Below, one piece after another: positions 27,443 to 35,936 of a DNA stretch of 40,804 nucleotides. The translations under genes were made by a program, and so were the position numbers. The notes below the pieces were generated by a model. It was not told the origin of the DNA. It saw nothing but the letters and a program-made list of their open reading frames with translations, and searched no databases. This stretch comes from an uncultured Pseudomonadota bacterium. GTDB taxonomy: Bacteria; Pseudomonadota; Gammaproteobacteria; Burkholderiales; Methylophilaceae. The stretch is taken from positions 1 through 40,804 of the forward strand of contig CAIRBH010000050.1 of NCBI GenBank assembly GCA_903876765.1, written 5' to 3'. How positions within the stretch are numbered: position 1 is the first letter of the stretch; each line of letters opens with the position of its first letter.

Positions 27443-28183
27443 TTAACCTAGGTAGGCATCTAAGCGGTCTTTAACTATGCGTGGATGATCGTTGCTAGCA
27501 ATGGCACACCATGCGTTGATTAGCATTTCACGGCGCATGATCTCATTTTGTAATAGCACTTTTAGCTTATGGGCGATAGGTAAAAATACTAGATTGGCTA
27601 GGCCTACGCCATATATGGTGGATACGAAAGCCACTGCAATGCCACTACCAAGATTGCTAGGGTCAGACAGATTTTCCATGACATGAACTAAGCCCAGTAC
27701 TGCGCCTAATATGCCTATGGTCGGTGCATAGCCCCCCGCGGCGCTCCATATCTTTGCGGCATTACGTTGTTGCATTTCATAAATGTACAGATCGATAGCG
27801 CAAATTTGCCTAATTTTTTCTGGGTCATTGCCGTCGACCATGAGGCGCAGCCCTTTAACAATAAATGGCTCAGTTTCTTGGATTAAATGTGACTCTAATA
27901 AAAAAATACCCTGTTTGCGCGATAGGTGGCTCCAAGTGTTGATGCGGTCGGCTATGGCTTGTCTGTCGTCCGTGGGCGGGGAAAATATCGACTTAGCCAT
28001 GCCTAGGCCAGCGATAAAGCTCTTGCCGCTAGTTTGCAATAGCACTGCGCCAAAAGTGCCAAAAATCACGATCACAAAAGCCGCTGGCTGCACTAAAGAG
28101 CTGATGTTGCCGCCTTCTATGCTTTGGCCGATTAAGATGCCGATGACGGCAACGGTGATACCGCTTATGCTGCTCCAGTCCAT
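27443..28183 (-). CDS. motC: Flagellar stator protein MotC (MotA family)
   Basis: 246 residues with four predicted membrane helices. Hallmarks are SIEGGNISSLVQPAAFVIVIFGTFGAVLLQ (in two pieces around 21-50) and GYAPTIGILGAVLGLVHVMENL (~151-172), where the conserved proline sits in the third helix. It is shorter than MotA and matches the MotC/PomA-like group. It partners MotD. The start at 28183 lies inside the 3' end of fliA (19-base overlap), with AGAGAG as ribosome site, so expression is coupled to fliA. Confidence 0.92.
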   Translation of the reverse strand: MDWSSISGITVAVIGILIGQSIEGGNISSLVQPAAFVIVIFGTFGAVLLQTSGKSFIAGLGMAKSIFSPPTDDRQAIADRINTWSHLSRKQGIFLLESHLIQETEPFIVKGLRLMVDGNDPEKIRQICAIDLYIYEMQQRNAAKIWSAAGGYAPTIGILGAVLGLVHVMENLSDPSNLGSGIAVAFVSTIYGVGLANLVFLPIAHKLKVLLQNEIMRREMLINAWCAIASNDHPRIVKDRLDAYLG

Positions 28184-28899
28184 GATTTCTCTCTTAAATT
28201 GGCACGTAATCGGGCAATTGCTTGGCTATGTAATTGGCTAATGCGTGATTCTGAAACACTCATCACCGCGCCTATTTCTTTTAGGTTAAGTTCTTGTTCG
28301 TAATATAGCCCCATTAATATTTTTTCTCGCTCGGGTAGGGCGTCGATGGCTTCCACCAAGGCGGCACGAAAGTCGCTGGCGAGCAGACCCTTGACAGGGT
28401 CGTTTGAATAATCTGTTTGAAACCTATCCAGAAAGTGCTCGCTGTTTTCAGTATCATGAAAATCTTCGTAGTAGAGCAATTGATGGCCAGTGCAATCGCT
28501 GAGCAAGACATAGTAGTTTTCTAAGGTCAGTTGCATTTTTTTAGCCACATCACTTTCTGTGGGCGGCTTGCCTAATTCTTGCTCAAGCTGGCTAATTGCC
28601 ATTTCTACGTCACGCATATTTTTTCGCACACTGCGCGGTAGCCAGTCTGCGCTGCGTAACTCATCTAGCATGGCGCCACGCACTCTTTGTGCGGCATAAG
28701 TTTCAAATAGCGCACCATGACTATCTTCATAGCGATGAATGGCGTCAAGCAAACCTATCATGCCAGCTTGTATTAAGTCATCAAGCTCCACACTTTGTGG
28801 CAGTTTTGCCTTGAGTTGATAGGCAATTTTTTTGACTAACAAGGAATGCATGTTTAGCATGTCGTCTGTTTGGTCTTTTTTGCCTTTAGCACTATACAT
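28165..28899 (-). CDS. fliA: Flagellar sigma-28 factor FliA
   Basis: 244 residues, the usual FliA size. Region 2 is LDDLIQAGMIGLLDAIHRYE with RVRGAMLDELRSADWLPRS; region 3 follows (EQELGKPPTESDVA); region 4 has LPEREKILMGLYY and the DNA-recognition helix in GAVMSVSESRISQLHSQA. It directs RNA polymerase to late flagellar promoters of the form TAAAGTTT-N11-GCCGATAA, one perfect copy of which lies at 34580-34606 in this window. It is normally held by FlgM, which is not present here. It lies 14 bases after flhG and overlaps motC. Confidence 0.97.
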   Translation of the reverse strand: MYSAKGKKDQTDDMLNMHSLLVKKIAYQLKAKLPQSVELDDLIQAGMIGLLDAIHRYEDSHGALFETYAAQRVRGAMLDELRSADWLPRSVRKNMRDVEMAISQLEQELGKPPTESDVAKKMQLTLENYYVLLSDCTGHQLLYYEDFHDTENSEHFLDRFQTDYSNDPVKGLLASDFRAALVEAIDALPEREKILMGLYYEQELNLKEIGAVMSVSESRISQLHSQAIARLRANLREKSWTGAA

Positions 28900-28913
28900 G
28901 ATGGGCCTTTAAC

Positions 28914-29750
28914 CTAATTAAATGATGCATGAGTTGTATTGGTTTGATAGTCTTGGCTGTAGTCATTTTTATAGCCTAGGCGCTGTCCAATTTGTTTAAA
29001 AGCGGCAGAAGCCGTTGCCATGGGAAAGGCGTCAATGACGCTGCGGCCAAGTTTGGCGGCACGTCTGAGGTGCTCATCGGGTGGAATGGCACCAAAAAAT
29101 TCCAACTCAATTTGCATAAAACGATTAGCAACCTGTGAGATATTGTTAAATGTCGTTAGCGCTTGCGCGTCATTGGCATCGGCAACAATGATGCCAAATG
29201 GCCTTCTGCCTAGCCGCATACATATTTTTTTCATCAAGGTGTAGGCATTTTTGATAGATTCAGGATGACGAGTCAGTTGGATTAATATTTCACCTTCATT
29301 GAGTGCTGCTATGGGCAGCAAATAATCAGCATTTAAGCTAGCATCGACTAAAACCACTTCATATTGGCTTGCTAGCTCGTTAAAAGTATCGTTAAGCTGC
29401 TGCTTAATATCGCTATCCATCATGATGTTTTGTGCGACTAAGGGCATGAGTTTGGCTATTGCATGGCCATGATTAGCCTTGATGACGGCATTTTGTAAGG
29501 ATAATTTGCCACAAGAGATATCCAATAGCGCAGGCAGTTTATCAACACCATAGCGACTTTGACTAGAATGCTCGGACGCGTGAACTAGCAACACATCGGC
29601 ATCTTGCGTTAATAAAGATGCGGCTAGGTTGGTCAACATACGTGGTTGATCTTGCGCGGGCGAAGCAGAGACGATAGATACGACTCTGGGCTTAGCAGAA
29701 CCCATTAAACGTCTAAGGCCAGCTGCTTGGTCATTTTGGTAATTAAGCAT
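28914..29750 (-). CDS. flhG: FlhG/FleN-like flagellar number regulator with degenerate P-loop
   Basis: 278 residues, overlapping flhF by eight bases. The N-terminal DQAAGLRRLM (7-16) is the FlhG motif that stimulates the FlhF GTPase. The following segment PRVVSIVSASPAQDQPRMLT (21-40) is where MinD/FlhG proteins carry the deviant Walker A box GKGGVGKT; here those glycines and lysines are missing. The remaining MinD-like strands and helices can be followed (ADVLLVHASE, VVLVDASLNADYLLPI, EFFGAIPPDEHLRRA). It probably no longer binds or hydrolyses ATP normally, while still being able to contact FlhF. Because FlhDC replaces FleQ as master regulator here, the FleQ-inhibiting ATPase role may not be needed. 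Confidence 0.85.
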   Translation of the reverse strand: MLNYQNDQAAGLRRLMGSAKPRVVSIVSASPAQDQPRMLTNLAASLLTQDADVLLVHASEHSSQSRYGVDKLPALLDISCGKLSLQNAVIKANHGHAIAKLMPLVAQNIMMDSDIKQQLNDTFNELASQYEVVLVDASLNADYLLPIAALNEGEILIQLTRHPESIKNAYTLMKKICMRLGRRPFGIIVADANDAQALTTFNNISQVANRFMQIELEFFGAIPPDEHLRRAAKLGRSVIDAFPMATASAAFKQIGQRLGYKNDYSQDYQTNTTHASFN

Positions 29751-31071
29751 AGTGCATCCCCGCTAATTGGCTGGCGTTTGCCGTATTGCCCATAATTAGA
29801 GGTAATTCTTCATCAAGAAACTGCAAGCTACGGCCACCCGATGTGCTTTGTTTTAAGGCACGCTCGATGAGATATGATTTATTCGCCAGATGAATGTCTT
29901 CTGGTACGCGTTGGCCGTTAGCCACATAGTAAAGCTTTAGTTTTTCTCTAATAATCACATCCAGTATGCTGCCTATGGTGGCCGCTTCGTCGAGCTTAGT
30001 CATGATGCAGCCATCTAAACCTTTGCCTTTGTATGCCGTGATCACATCTATTAGCGTTTCGCCAGTATTGGTGGCGTTTAGGCACAATAGTTTTTTAATA
30101 GGCATATTTGCGTTAGAAAGCATGGCGATTTGTTCTGCCACCATGCGGTCACGTTGGCTAACACCTACCGTGTCGATTAAAATGGTGTGCTTGTTCTTCA
30201 GCTCATTGAGGGCGATTTTAAGGTCAGCTTCATCTTTCACCGCATGTACCATGACGCCCAGTATCTTGCCATAAATTCTTAGTTGCTCATGGCCGCCTAT
30301 CCGATAGGCATCCGTGGTAATTAGGCCTAAGTTTTCTGTGCCATGCTTCATCACGTAGCGGGCGGCAAGTTTGGCGGTGCTTGTGGTTTTGCCCACACCA
30401 GTTGGGCCGATTAGCGCAAAAATGCCACCTTGGTCCAGTAGTTCGGCATCGTTTTCTATGGCATGTAGATTGCGTGCTAATATCGCCTTAATCCAAGCGT
30501 TTGCGCTCTCGGCGCTAAGCTTATCTGGCATTTTTTCAGCTAATTTTCTGGCCAGTACTGCACTAAAATTGGCAGACAGCAGTTTGTTTAATACCATGGA
30601 TTTACTGGGATCGCGCTGCTGAATATTGCCCCAAGAGATGGTGGTGAGCTGCGATTCAATCACACTGCGCATCTCACGCATTTCGCTTAGCATCTGAGTG
30701 ATTTTTACATTAGATTCTTGAGCAAGCGGCTGATGCTCATGCCTAGACGGTTTGGCATTTTTGCTCATGAGGTAGTCATCACTGTGGCTATGGGCTTGCA
30801 TTAGCCTATCACTTTGATTAATGACAGGCTCAAATGTGGCTGCTTTGTTCACCTCTGTATTTGCCAGCTTAGCGCGATTGTTGTCAATTAATGAGCGCAA
30901 GGTGGTAGGCTCGCTGGCATAATCATGCATGTCCTGCTCTTTAAAGGCCATAATTTCATTGCCTCCACTCATGGCGCGATTAGACAAAATGACCGCATCT
31001 TCTCCAAGTTCTTGACGAACTAGGCTTAATGCTTCTCGCGAGTTTTTTCCGAAAAATCGTTTAATGTTCAT
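29743..31071 (-). CDS. flhF: Flagellar placement GTPase FlhF
   Basis: 442 residues. The short basic N-terminus MNIKRFFGKNSREALSLVRQ is typical, followed by a low-complexity linker (~45-125) and the SRP-type N and G domains. G1 is GPTGVGKTT (222-230); later DTVGVSQRD (G3) and MTKLDEAATIGSILD (G4 and closing loop) follow. FlhF is a membrane-associated SRP-like GTPase that marks the site of flagellum assembly, usually the pole. It suggests polar or otherwise placed flagella. It begins two bases after the flhA stop, with GGAG eight bases before the ATG, and overlaps flhG. Confidence 0.96.
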   Translation of the reverse strand: MNIKRFFGKNSREALSLVRQELGEDAVILSNRAMSGGNEIMAFKEQDMHDYASEPTTLRSLIDNNRAKLANTEVNKAATFEPVINQSDRLMQAHSHSDDYLMSKNAKPSRHEHQPLAQESNVKITQMLSEMREMRSVIESQLTTISWGNIQQRDPSKSMVLNKLLSANFSAVLARKLAEKMPDKLSAESANAWIKAILARNLHAIENDAELLDQGGIFALIGPTGVGKTTSTAKLAARYVMKHGTENLGLITTDAYRIGGHEQLRIYGKILGVMVHAVKDEADLKIALNELKNKHTILIDTVGVSQRDRMVAEQIAMLSNANMPIKKLLCLNATNTGETLIDVITAYKGKGLDGCIMTKLDEAATIGSILDVIIREKLKLYYVANGQRVPEDIHLANKSYLIERALKQSTSGGRSLQFLDEELPLIMGNTANASQLAGMHYA

Positions 31072-31073
31072 GC

Positions 31074-33152
31074 TTAAGCTCCAATAATACTAGTGACGCG
31101 TATAGTTTTTGAATCGGGTAATTCTTCGTGCGAAATCACTCTTAGGTTAGAATTTGCACGGCGTAAAAATTTAGATAGTGACGCCCTTAATGGCGCTGAA
31201 ACCAGCAACGCTGGCGTCAAGCCCATTTGTTCTTGCTGTTTTGCAGCAGCTTCAACTTGTCTGGAAAGTGTTTCTGCAATGCCTGGCTCTATCGCTGTGC
31301 CAGCGCTACCGTTGCCTTGTACCGCCTGAGTTAATATGCGCTCAAGGTTGTTGTCTAGTGTCATCACCGTCACTTCATTGCTGCTAGGGAATAATTGTTG
31401 AACAATGGCGCGACCCAGCTGAACACGCACTAAAGCGGTCAGTTCGCTTATGTCCTGTGTTTGGCTTGCGTACTCGGCTAGTGTTTCAATGATGGTGCGC
31501 ATATCTCGAATATGCACGCCTTCAGTTAATAAGTTTTGCAGCACTTTTTGTATGACAGTGAGCGAAATCAATTTAGGAACCAAGTCTTCTATCAGCTTGG
31601 GGGATTCTTTACTGACATGGTCTAACAGCTGTTGTACCTCTTGGCGACCCAATAATTCAGCAGCATGAGTGGTGATGATATGGTTTAAGTGTGTGGCAAT
31701 CACCGTGCCAGCATCTACCACGGTATAGCCTTTGCTTTGTGCGTCGTCACGGATATTGCTATCTATCCAGACGGCAGGCAAACCAAACGCAGGGTCGGTA
31801 GTGCTAGGGCCAGGCAATGCGCCATTGACCATGCCTGGGTCTATGGCTAAATATTCGCCTATATGCGATTCGCCAGTGGCAATCACCACACCTTTCAGGG
31901 TGATTTGATAGCTGGCTGGTTTTAACTCTAAGTTATCGCGGATATGAACAGTTGGGGCTAAAAAGCCAACTTCTTGGGCAAACTTTTTGCGTAAACCTTT
32001 AATGCGTTTAAGCAAATCGCCACCTTGTGCTTTATCTACCAGTGGGATTAGTCGGTAACCGACTTCTAAGCCTATCACGTCAACAGGGGTCACATCGTCC
32101 CAGCTAGCTTCTTCTGTCGCGGCAGTGACTTCAGTTTGCTCTATCACTTCAGGCTCGATGTCGGCGTTTTCCTTTTTTTCGGCAATGAGGTAGGCGATGC
32201 CAGCCAACACTGCCGCCAGCAATAAAAATGCAAAATGCGGCATACCAGGAATAGCCCCCATGCCTGCAATAATGCCTGCTGTGACATACACTACCTTAGC
32301 GTTAGAAAATAGCTGGGTGACTAATTGACCGCCAATATCTTCAGTATTGGCCACGCGAGACACCACCACACCGGCTGCGACAGAAATGACTAATGATGGA
32401 ATTTGCGCAACCAAACCATCACCAATAGCCAGTAAGGTATAGTTTCTAACAGCATCGGCAAACACCATGTCATGCTGTACTAGGCCAACAATTAAGCCGC
32501 CAAAGATATTGATAATAATCACCATAATGCCAGCGATGGCGTCGCCACGTACATATTTACTAGCACCATCCATTGCGCCGTAGAATTCAGATTCTTGGCT
32601 GACTTCAGCGCGGCGGCGGCGAGCTTCATCTTCGCCGATTAAACCTGCATTAAGATCAGCATCTATCGCCATTTGCTTACCTGGCATAGCGTCTAAAGTA
32701 AAACGTGCGCCCACTTCTGCAATACGGCCCGCCCCTTTGGTGACGACGGTAAAATTGATAATAGTCAATATGACAAATACCACGATACCCACGGTGTAAT
32801 TACCGCCAATTAAAAAGTGGCCAAATGCCTCTATGACTTTACCTGCCGCGTCTGGGCCAGTATGTCCTTCAGATAAGACAACCCTGGTGGACGCCACATT
32901 AAGCGATAAGCGCAGCATGGTAGTCATCAGCAATACGGTAGGGAAAGCAATAAAATCTAGCGCTTTGGTGGTTTGTAGGCCGATGAGCAAGACCATAATC
33001 GACAGCGCAATATTGAAGCTAAATAACACGTCTAGGATCACTGCCGGTAGCGGCAGTATCATCATAGAAAGTAGCAATACAATGATGAAAGGCGCGGCTA
33101 CATTGCGGCCATTGAGTTTTGCCATCCAGCTAGGTAAGTTAAGAGGATTCAT
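31074..33152 (-). CDS. flhA: Flagellar export gate protein FlhA
   Basis: 692 residues, full length. The N-terminal half has about eight membrane helices and the FHIPEP-family loop (GARFTLDAMPGKQMAIDADL, then GLIGEDEARRRRAEVSQES at ~160-178). The C-terminal half is the cytoplasmic FlhA-C domain that forms the nonameric ring docking export chaperones and substrates. Its start overlaps the flhB stop by one base (TAATG), and flhF follows after two bases, so flhB-flhA-flhF are translationally linked. Confidence 0.98.
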   Translation of the reverse strand: MNPLNLPSWMAKLNGRNVAAPFIIVLLLSMMILPLPAVILDVLFSFNIALSIMVLLIGLQTTKALDFIAFPTVLLMTTMLRLSLNVASTRVVLSEGHTGPDAAGKVIEAFGHFLIGGNYTVGIVVFVILTIINFTVVTKGAGRIAEVGARFTLDAMPGKQMAIDADLNAGLIGEDEARRRRAEVSQESEFYGAMDGASKYVRGDAIAGIMVIIINIFGGLIVGLVQHDMVFADAVRNYTLLAIGDGLVAQIPSLVISVAAGVVVSRVANTEDIGGQLVTQLFSNAKVVYVTAGIIAGMGAIPGMPHFAFLLLAAVLAGIAYLIAEKKENADIEPEVIEQTEVTAATEEASWDDVTPVDVIGLEVGYRLIPLVDKAQGGDLLKRIKGLRKKFAQEVGFLAPTVHIRDNLELKPASYQITLKGVVIATGESHIGEYLAIDPGMVNGALPGPSTTDPAFGLPAVWIDSNIRDDAQSKGYTVVDAGTVIATHLNHIITTHAAELLGRQEVQQLLDHVSKESPKLIEDLVPKLISLTVIQKVLQNLLTEGVHIRDMRTIIETLAEYASQTQDISELTALVRVQLGRAIVQQLFPSSNEVTVMTLDNNLERILTQAVQGNGSAGTAIEPGIAETLSRQVEAAAKQQEQMGLTPALLVSAPLRASLSKFLRRANSNLRVISHEELPDSKTIRVTSIIGA

Positions 33153-34327
33153 TAAATTAAAGCCTCATTGATGGCTGGGCCGCTAGCTGCTAAAAGGCTA
33201 TGCGGGTCTAGCGCTTCTGGTACCGCAATCGTTTTAGGTAATTCAGGGCGGAAGCCACCTTCTTTTTTGAAAATACGCATTTGGAACACATAAGCCAGCA
33301 CTTCGGCAACCGCGGCATATAGCGCTTCAGGAATCTCATCATTTAACTCGGTGTGTGCATATATAGCGCGTGCTAGTTTGGGTGATTCCATCAGCATGAT
33401 GCTATTTTCAGCAGCAATTTCACGAATCTTCAATGCCACGGCATCCGCTCCTTTAGCCACAACAATAGGCGCGCGCATAGATTGATCTTGATACTTAATC
33501 GCAACCGCATAGTGGGTAGGGTTGGTAATCACCACATCCGCTTTGGGTATTTCTGACATCATGCGGCGTCTGGCAATCTCACGCTGCTGCTGGCGTATTC
33601 TGGCTTTAATTTCAGGGCTACCTTCAGACTCTTTAGATTCTTGACGAACTTCTTCTTTAGTCATTTTTAGCTTGCTGGCGTATTGATATAATTGGTATGG
33701 CACATCAATGGCAGCAATCAACACCAAAGCGCCGACGATAGATAAAAACCCCATGAGCATGAGCTCGTTGACTTGTGAAATGCTGGTTTTTAAAGGTAAT
33801 GATGACAGCGTTAAGATAGGGGCGATGTCATGTGTAATCACTATATATGCGACGATACCTACGACTAAGGTCTTGGCGATAGACTTTAGCAGCTCAATTG
33901 CCGCATTCTTAGAAATCATATTTGCGATGCCATTAATAGGATTAAGGCGGCTAAATTGCGGCACAAAAGCGCTGCTGCTAAATACCCAACCGCCTACCAA
34001 AATAGGTGCAGCAATGGCAACGCTGATGATGAGTAGGGCTAATGGCGCAAAGGCTAATAATAGTGAGCCCAAGTTATCGTTTATTTTAATGAGTAATAAC
34101 ATCGGGTCAAAAGCAGTTGCTCTATCTATCTTGAGCCCAGCGGTCATCGCAGTTTTTAAGGCGTGATTAAGATGATCGCCCATGGCTAATAAACCTATGC
34201 CCGTAGTAAAAAGCACAGTCACAGTCGCCAACTCGCGAGAGCGGGGTACGTCGCCATCTTCACGCGCTTTTTCTAAGCGCTTGGGCGAGGCCTGTTCTGT
34301 TTTTTCTAAATCGCTGTCTTCAGCCAT
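33152..34327 (-). CDS. flhB: Flagellar export switch protein FlhB
   Basis: 391 residues from the ATG at 34327, which has AGGT about seven bases upstream and gives the family start MAEDSDLEKTEQASPKRLEKA; an upstream in-frame ATG at 34378 adds 17 non-family residues. Four membrane helices precede the cytoplasmic domain. The autocleavage motif N269-P270-T271-H272 falls at the same residue numbers as in Salmonella FlhB. Cleavage there switches export from rod/hook to filament proteins. It is the first gene of the minus-strand flagellar operon, and its promoter should lie in the spacer shared with flhD. Confidence 0.97.
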   Translation of the reverse strand: MAEDSDLEKTEQASPKRLEKAREDGDVPRSRELATVTVLFTTGIGLLAMGDHLNHALKTAMTAGLKIDRATAFDPMLLLIKINDNLGSLLLAFAPLALLIISVAIAAPILVGGWVFSSSAFVPQFSRLNPINGIANMISKNAAIELLKSIAKTLVVGIVAYIVITHDIAPILTLSSLPLKTSISQVNELMLMGFLSIVGALVLIAAIDVPYQLYQYASKLKMTKEEVRQESKESEGSPEIKARIRQQQREIARRRMMSEIPKADVVITNPTHYAVAIKYQDQSMRAPIVVAKGADAVALKIREIAAENSIMLMESPKLARAIYAHTELNDEIPEALYAAVAEVLAYVFQMRIFKKEGGFRPELPKTIAVPEALDPHSLLAASGPAINEALI

Positions 34328-34579
34328 CACACTACCTAATTTAAGTTTAATCTCAATGTGCCATGATTTTGTTGGCAACTTGAGTGTGAATTATTAGGTA
34401 ATTTGTAACGGTTGCATCTGCGGAATAAAAGGGTGAAAGCAGCCCTATCTTTTAGCCAATATTGATTAATGATGCTATTCAATAGCTAACAATATGCGCT
34501 ATTTAAAAATATTTTTAATAAATTAAATTAATAAAATCAATTAGATAAAAATTATTTTTAAATATTTTTAAATTTACCC

Positions 34580-34606
34580 TAAAGTTTCCTAAAGGGTTGC
34601 CGATAA
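34580..34606 (+). promoter_or_regulatory. Consensus-perfect sigma-28 (FliA) promoter
   Basis: TAAAGTTT (34580-34587), exactly 11 bases, then GCCGATAA (34599-34606) matches the enterobacterial FliA consensus at all 16 defined positions with the right spacing. It points along the plus strand, 394 bases before the flhD start, with no recognised gene directly behind it. It could drive flhDC (feedback by FliA), a small RNA or a leader transcript. Confidence 0.85.
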
Positions 34607-34837
34607 TCACAGCATGAAGCCGTCATTGTTTTTATTTTTGGGGTATAGCTGCGATAAAAAGAAAATTATTCAGTCTGGTGATATTCAATCGCTAGCGGCG
34701 ATTTAGACAAGTTGCTTACGGTAAAGCGAGAAAAAACTTTAGGATATTTTTAAATGAGAGAGATGATTTAGTCGTCTGCCAGTAACAATTAATGTGCGTT
34801 TGCATTAGTTAAGTGTATGAAAATAATAGCTTTATAT

Positions 34838-34878
34838 TAGCCTTGTAGGTGTTTGTAAGACAAACACCTACAAGGCTA
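34838..34878. repeat. 19-bp perfect inverted repeat with 3-base loop in the flhD leader region
   Basis: Arms tagccttgtaggtgtttgt (34838-34856) and its exact complement (34860-34878) flank the loop aag. It would form a very stable hairpin in RNA in either direction. No T tract follows on the plus strand, and on the minus strand only a short A/T stretch, so it is not a standard terminator. It lies ~120 bases before flhD. Options are a leader control structure, a protein binding site, or a small repeat element; I saw no second copy in the window. Confidence 0.85.
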
Positions 34879-34999
34879 TGGCTGTTCGTCCGACCCAATA
34901 TACCGACAAGCGCTAATTGTATGCAATGCTTAACGCGTTCAAAGTACGTCCCATAGGTAATACACCTATTAACAGATGTTCTTACTTAAGGGGATTGAA

Positions 35000-35317
35000 A
35001 TGAATGAAATAGAAATTTTGTCAGAAATAAGAGATGCCAACCTAAACTATTTAATGTTGGCGCAACAACTTATTCGTTCAGACAAAGCCACGGCAATTTT
35101 CCGTTTAGGCATTAGTAAAGATATCGCTGATTTACTAGAAGGCCTGAGTAATTTGCAATTACTCAAACTCAGTACTAGCAATATGATGCTAGCGCGCTTC
35201 CGTTTTGATGATAGCGCAATTCTTGGCATGTTAACCAACTACAGCAAAGATCGTTCGCAAGCACATTTGCACACTGCGGTGCTGATGGCTGGACAAACTG
35301 CTGAGGCTATCGCCTAG
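35000..35317 (+). CDS. flhD: Flagellar master regulator subunit FlhD
   Basis: 105 residues from the ATG at 35000, which has AAGGGGA five bases upstream; an in-frame ATG at 34976 would add eight non-family residues and has no ribosome site. The sequence MNEIEILSEIRDANLNYLML AQQLIRSDKA (two pieces) and the helical C-terminus match FlhD. FlhD and FlhC form the FlhD4C2 activator of class 2 flagellar promoters. flhC follows after 31 bases. The long upstream region suggests complex control, as in enteric bacteria. Confidence 0.95.
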   Translation: MNEIEILSEIRDANLNYLMLAQQLIRSDKATAIFRLGISKDIADLLEGLSNLQLLKLSTSNMMLARFRFDDSAILGMLTNYSKDRSQAHLHTAVLMAGQTAEAIA

Positions 35318-35348
35318 TTCATCAGTCATACTTAAAAGAGTACACATC

Positions 35349-35915
35349 ATGCAAAAGAAAAGCGTAGTAAATGAATCAGAGCAAATTCAGCTGGCTATTC
35401 AAATGATTAAGCTAGGTGCAAGATTGCAATTATTGGAATCTCAAACAAGTTTATCTCGTGAGCGTTTAATTAAGCTATACAAAGAGCTCAAAGGCGTCTC
35501 GCCGCCTAAAGGCATGTTGCCGTTCTCAACAGATTGGTTTTTAACTTGGCAGCCTAATATTCATGCTTCTATTTTTTATAATATTTACAAGTTTATGGTG
35601 GACTACACCCATGTAACAGGCATACATGCCATTATTAAAGCGTATAGCTTGTATTTGCAACAAGTGGAGCAGAATCAGACTGATGACGAAGCTGAGCCAG
35701 TGTTGTCTATGACGCGCGCTTGGACTTTGGTTAGGTTTGTAGAAAGTAAAATGCTTAAGACGCAAAATTGCACATGCTGTGCTGGCAGCTTTATTGTCAA
35801 TTCTTATGATTTGAACCACAAGTATGTATGTAATTTGTGCCACGTGCCGTCACGTGCTGGTAAAACCAAAAAAGCCAAAGAACTGACTTATAAAATAGTT
35901 GGGCTGACCGCTTAA
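35349..35915 (+). CDS. flhC: Flagellar master regulator subunit FlhC
   Basis: 188 residues, the normal FlhC length. The zinc ligands are clear: C141-T-C-C144 and C161-N-L-C164, equivalent to the four cysteines of E. coli FlhC, and the C-terminal PSRAGKTKKAKEL follows. TRAWTLVRFVESKML (122-136) is also conserved. FlhC supplies most DNA contacts of the FlhD4C2 complex. The gene has AAGAG as ribosome site and is followed after 21 bases by the methyltransferase gene, then motAB. Confidence 0.96.
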   Translation: MQKKSVVNESEQIQLAIQMIKLGARLQLLESQTSLSRERLIKLYKELKGVSPPKGMLPFSTDWFLTWQPNIHASIFYNIYKFMVDYTHVTGIHAIIKAYSLYLQQVEQNQTDDEAEPVLSMTRAWTLVRFVESKMLKTQNCTCCAGSFIVNSYDLNHKYVCNLCHVPSRAGKTKKAKELTYKIVGLTA

Positions 35916-35936
35916 TTATTGGTAGCAACGGCATAG

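Larger units (their letters stand above)
34328..34999. other. 672-bp divergent regulatory spacer between flhB and flhD
   Basis: No recognised gene. From 34500 to 34575 the DNA is almost pure A/T with repeated tatttttaa words and the palindrome ttaaaaatatttttaa (34503-34518). It also contains a consensus sigma-28 promoter (34580-34606) and a 19-bp perfect inverted repeat (34838-34878). A weak sigma-70 candidate for flhD is TTGCAT at 34800-34805 with a poor -10 around 34823-34829. The flhB promoter and any FlhDC binding site must also be here, but I cannot place them. A 30-codon frame at 34614-34706 has no ribosome site. Confidence 0.6.
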
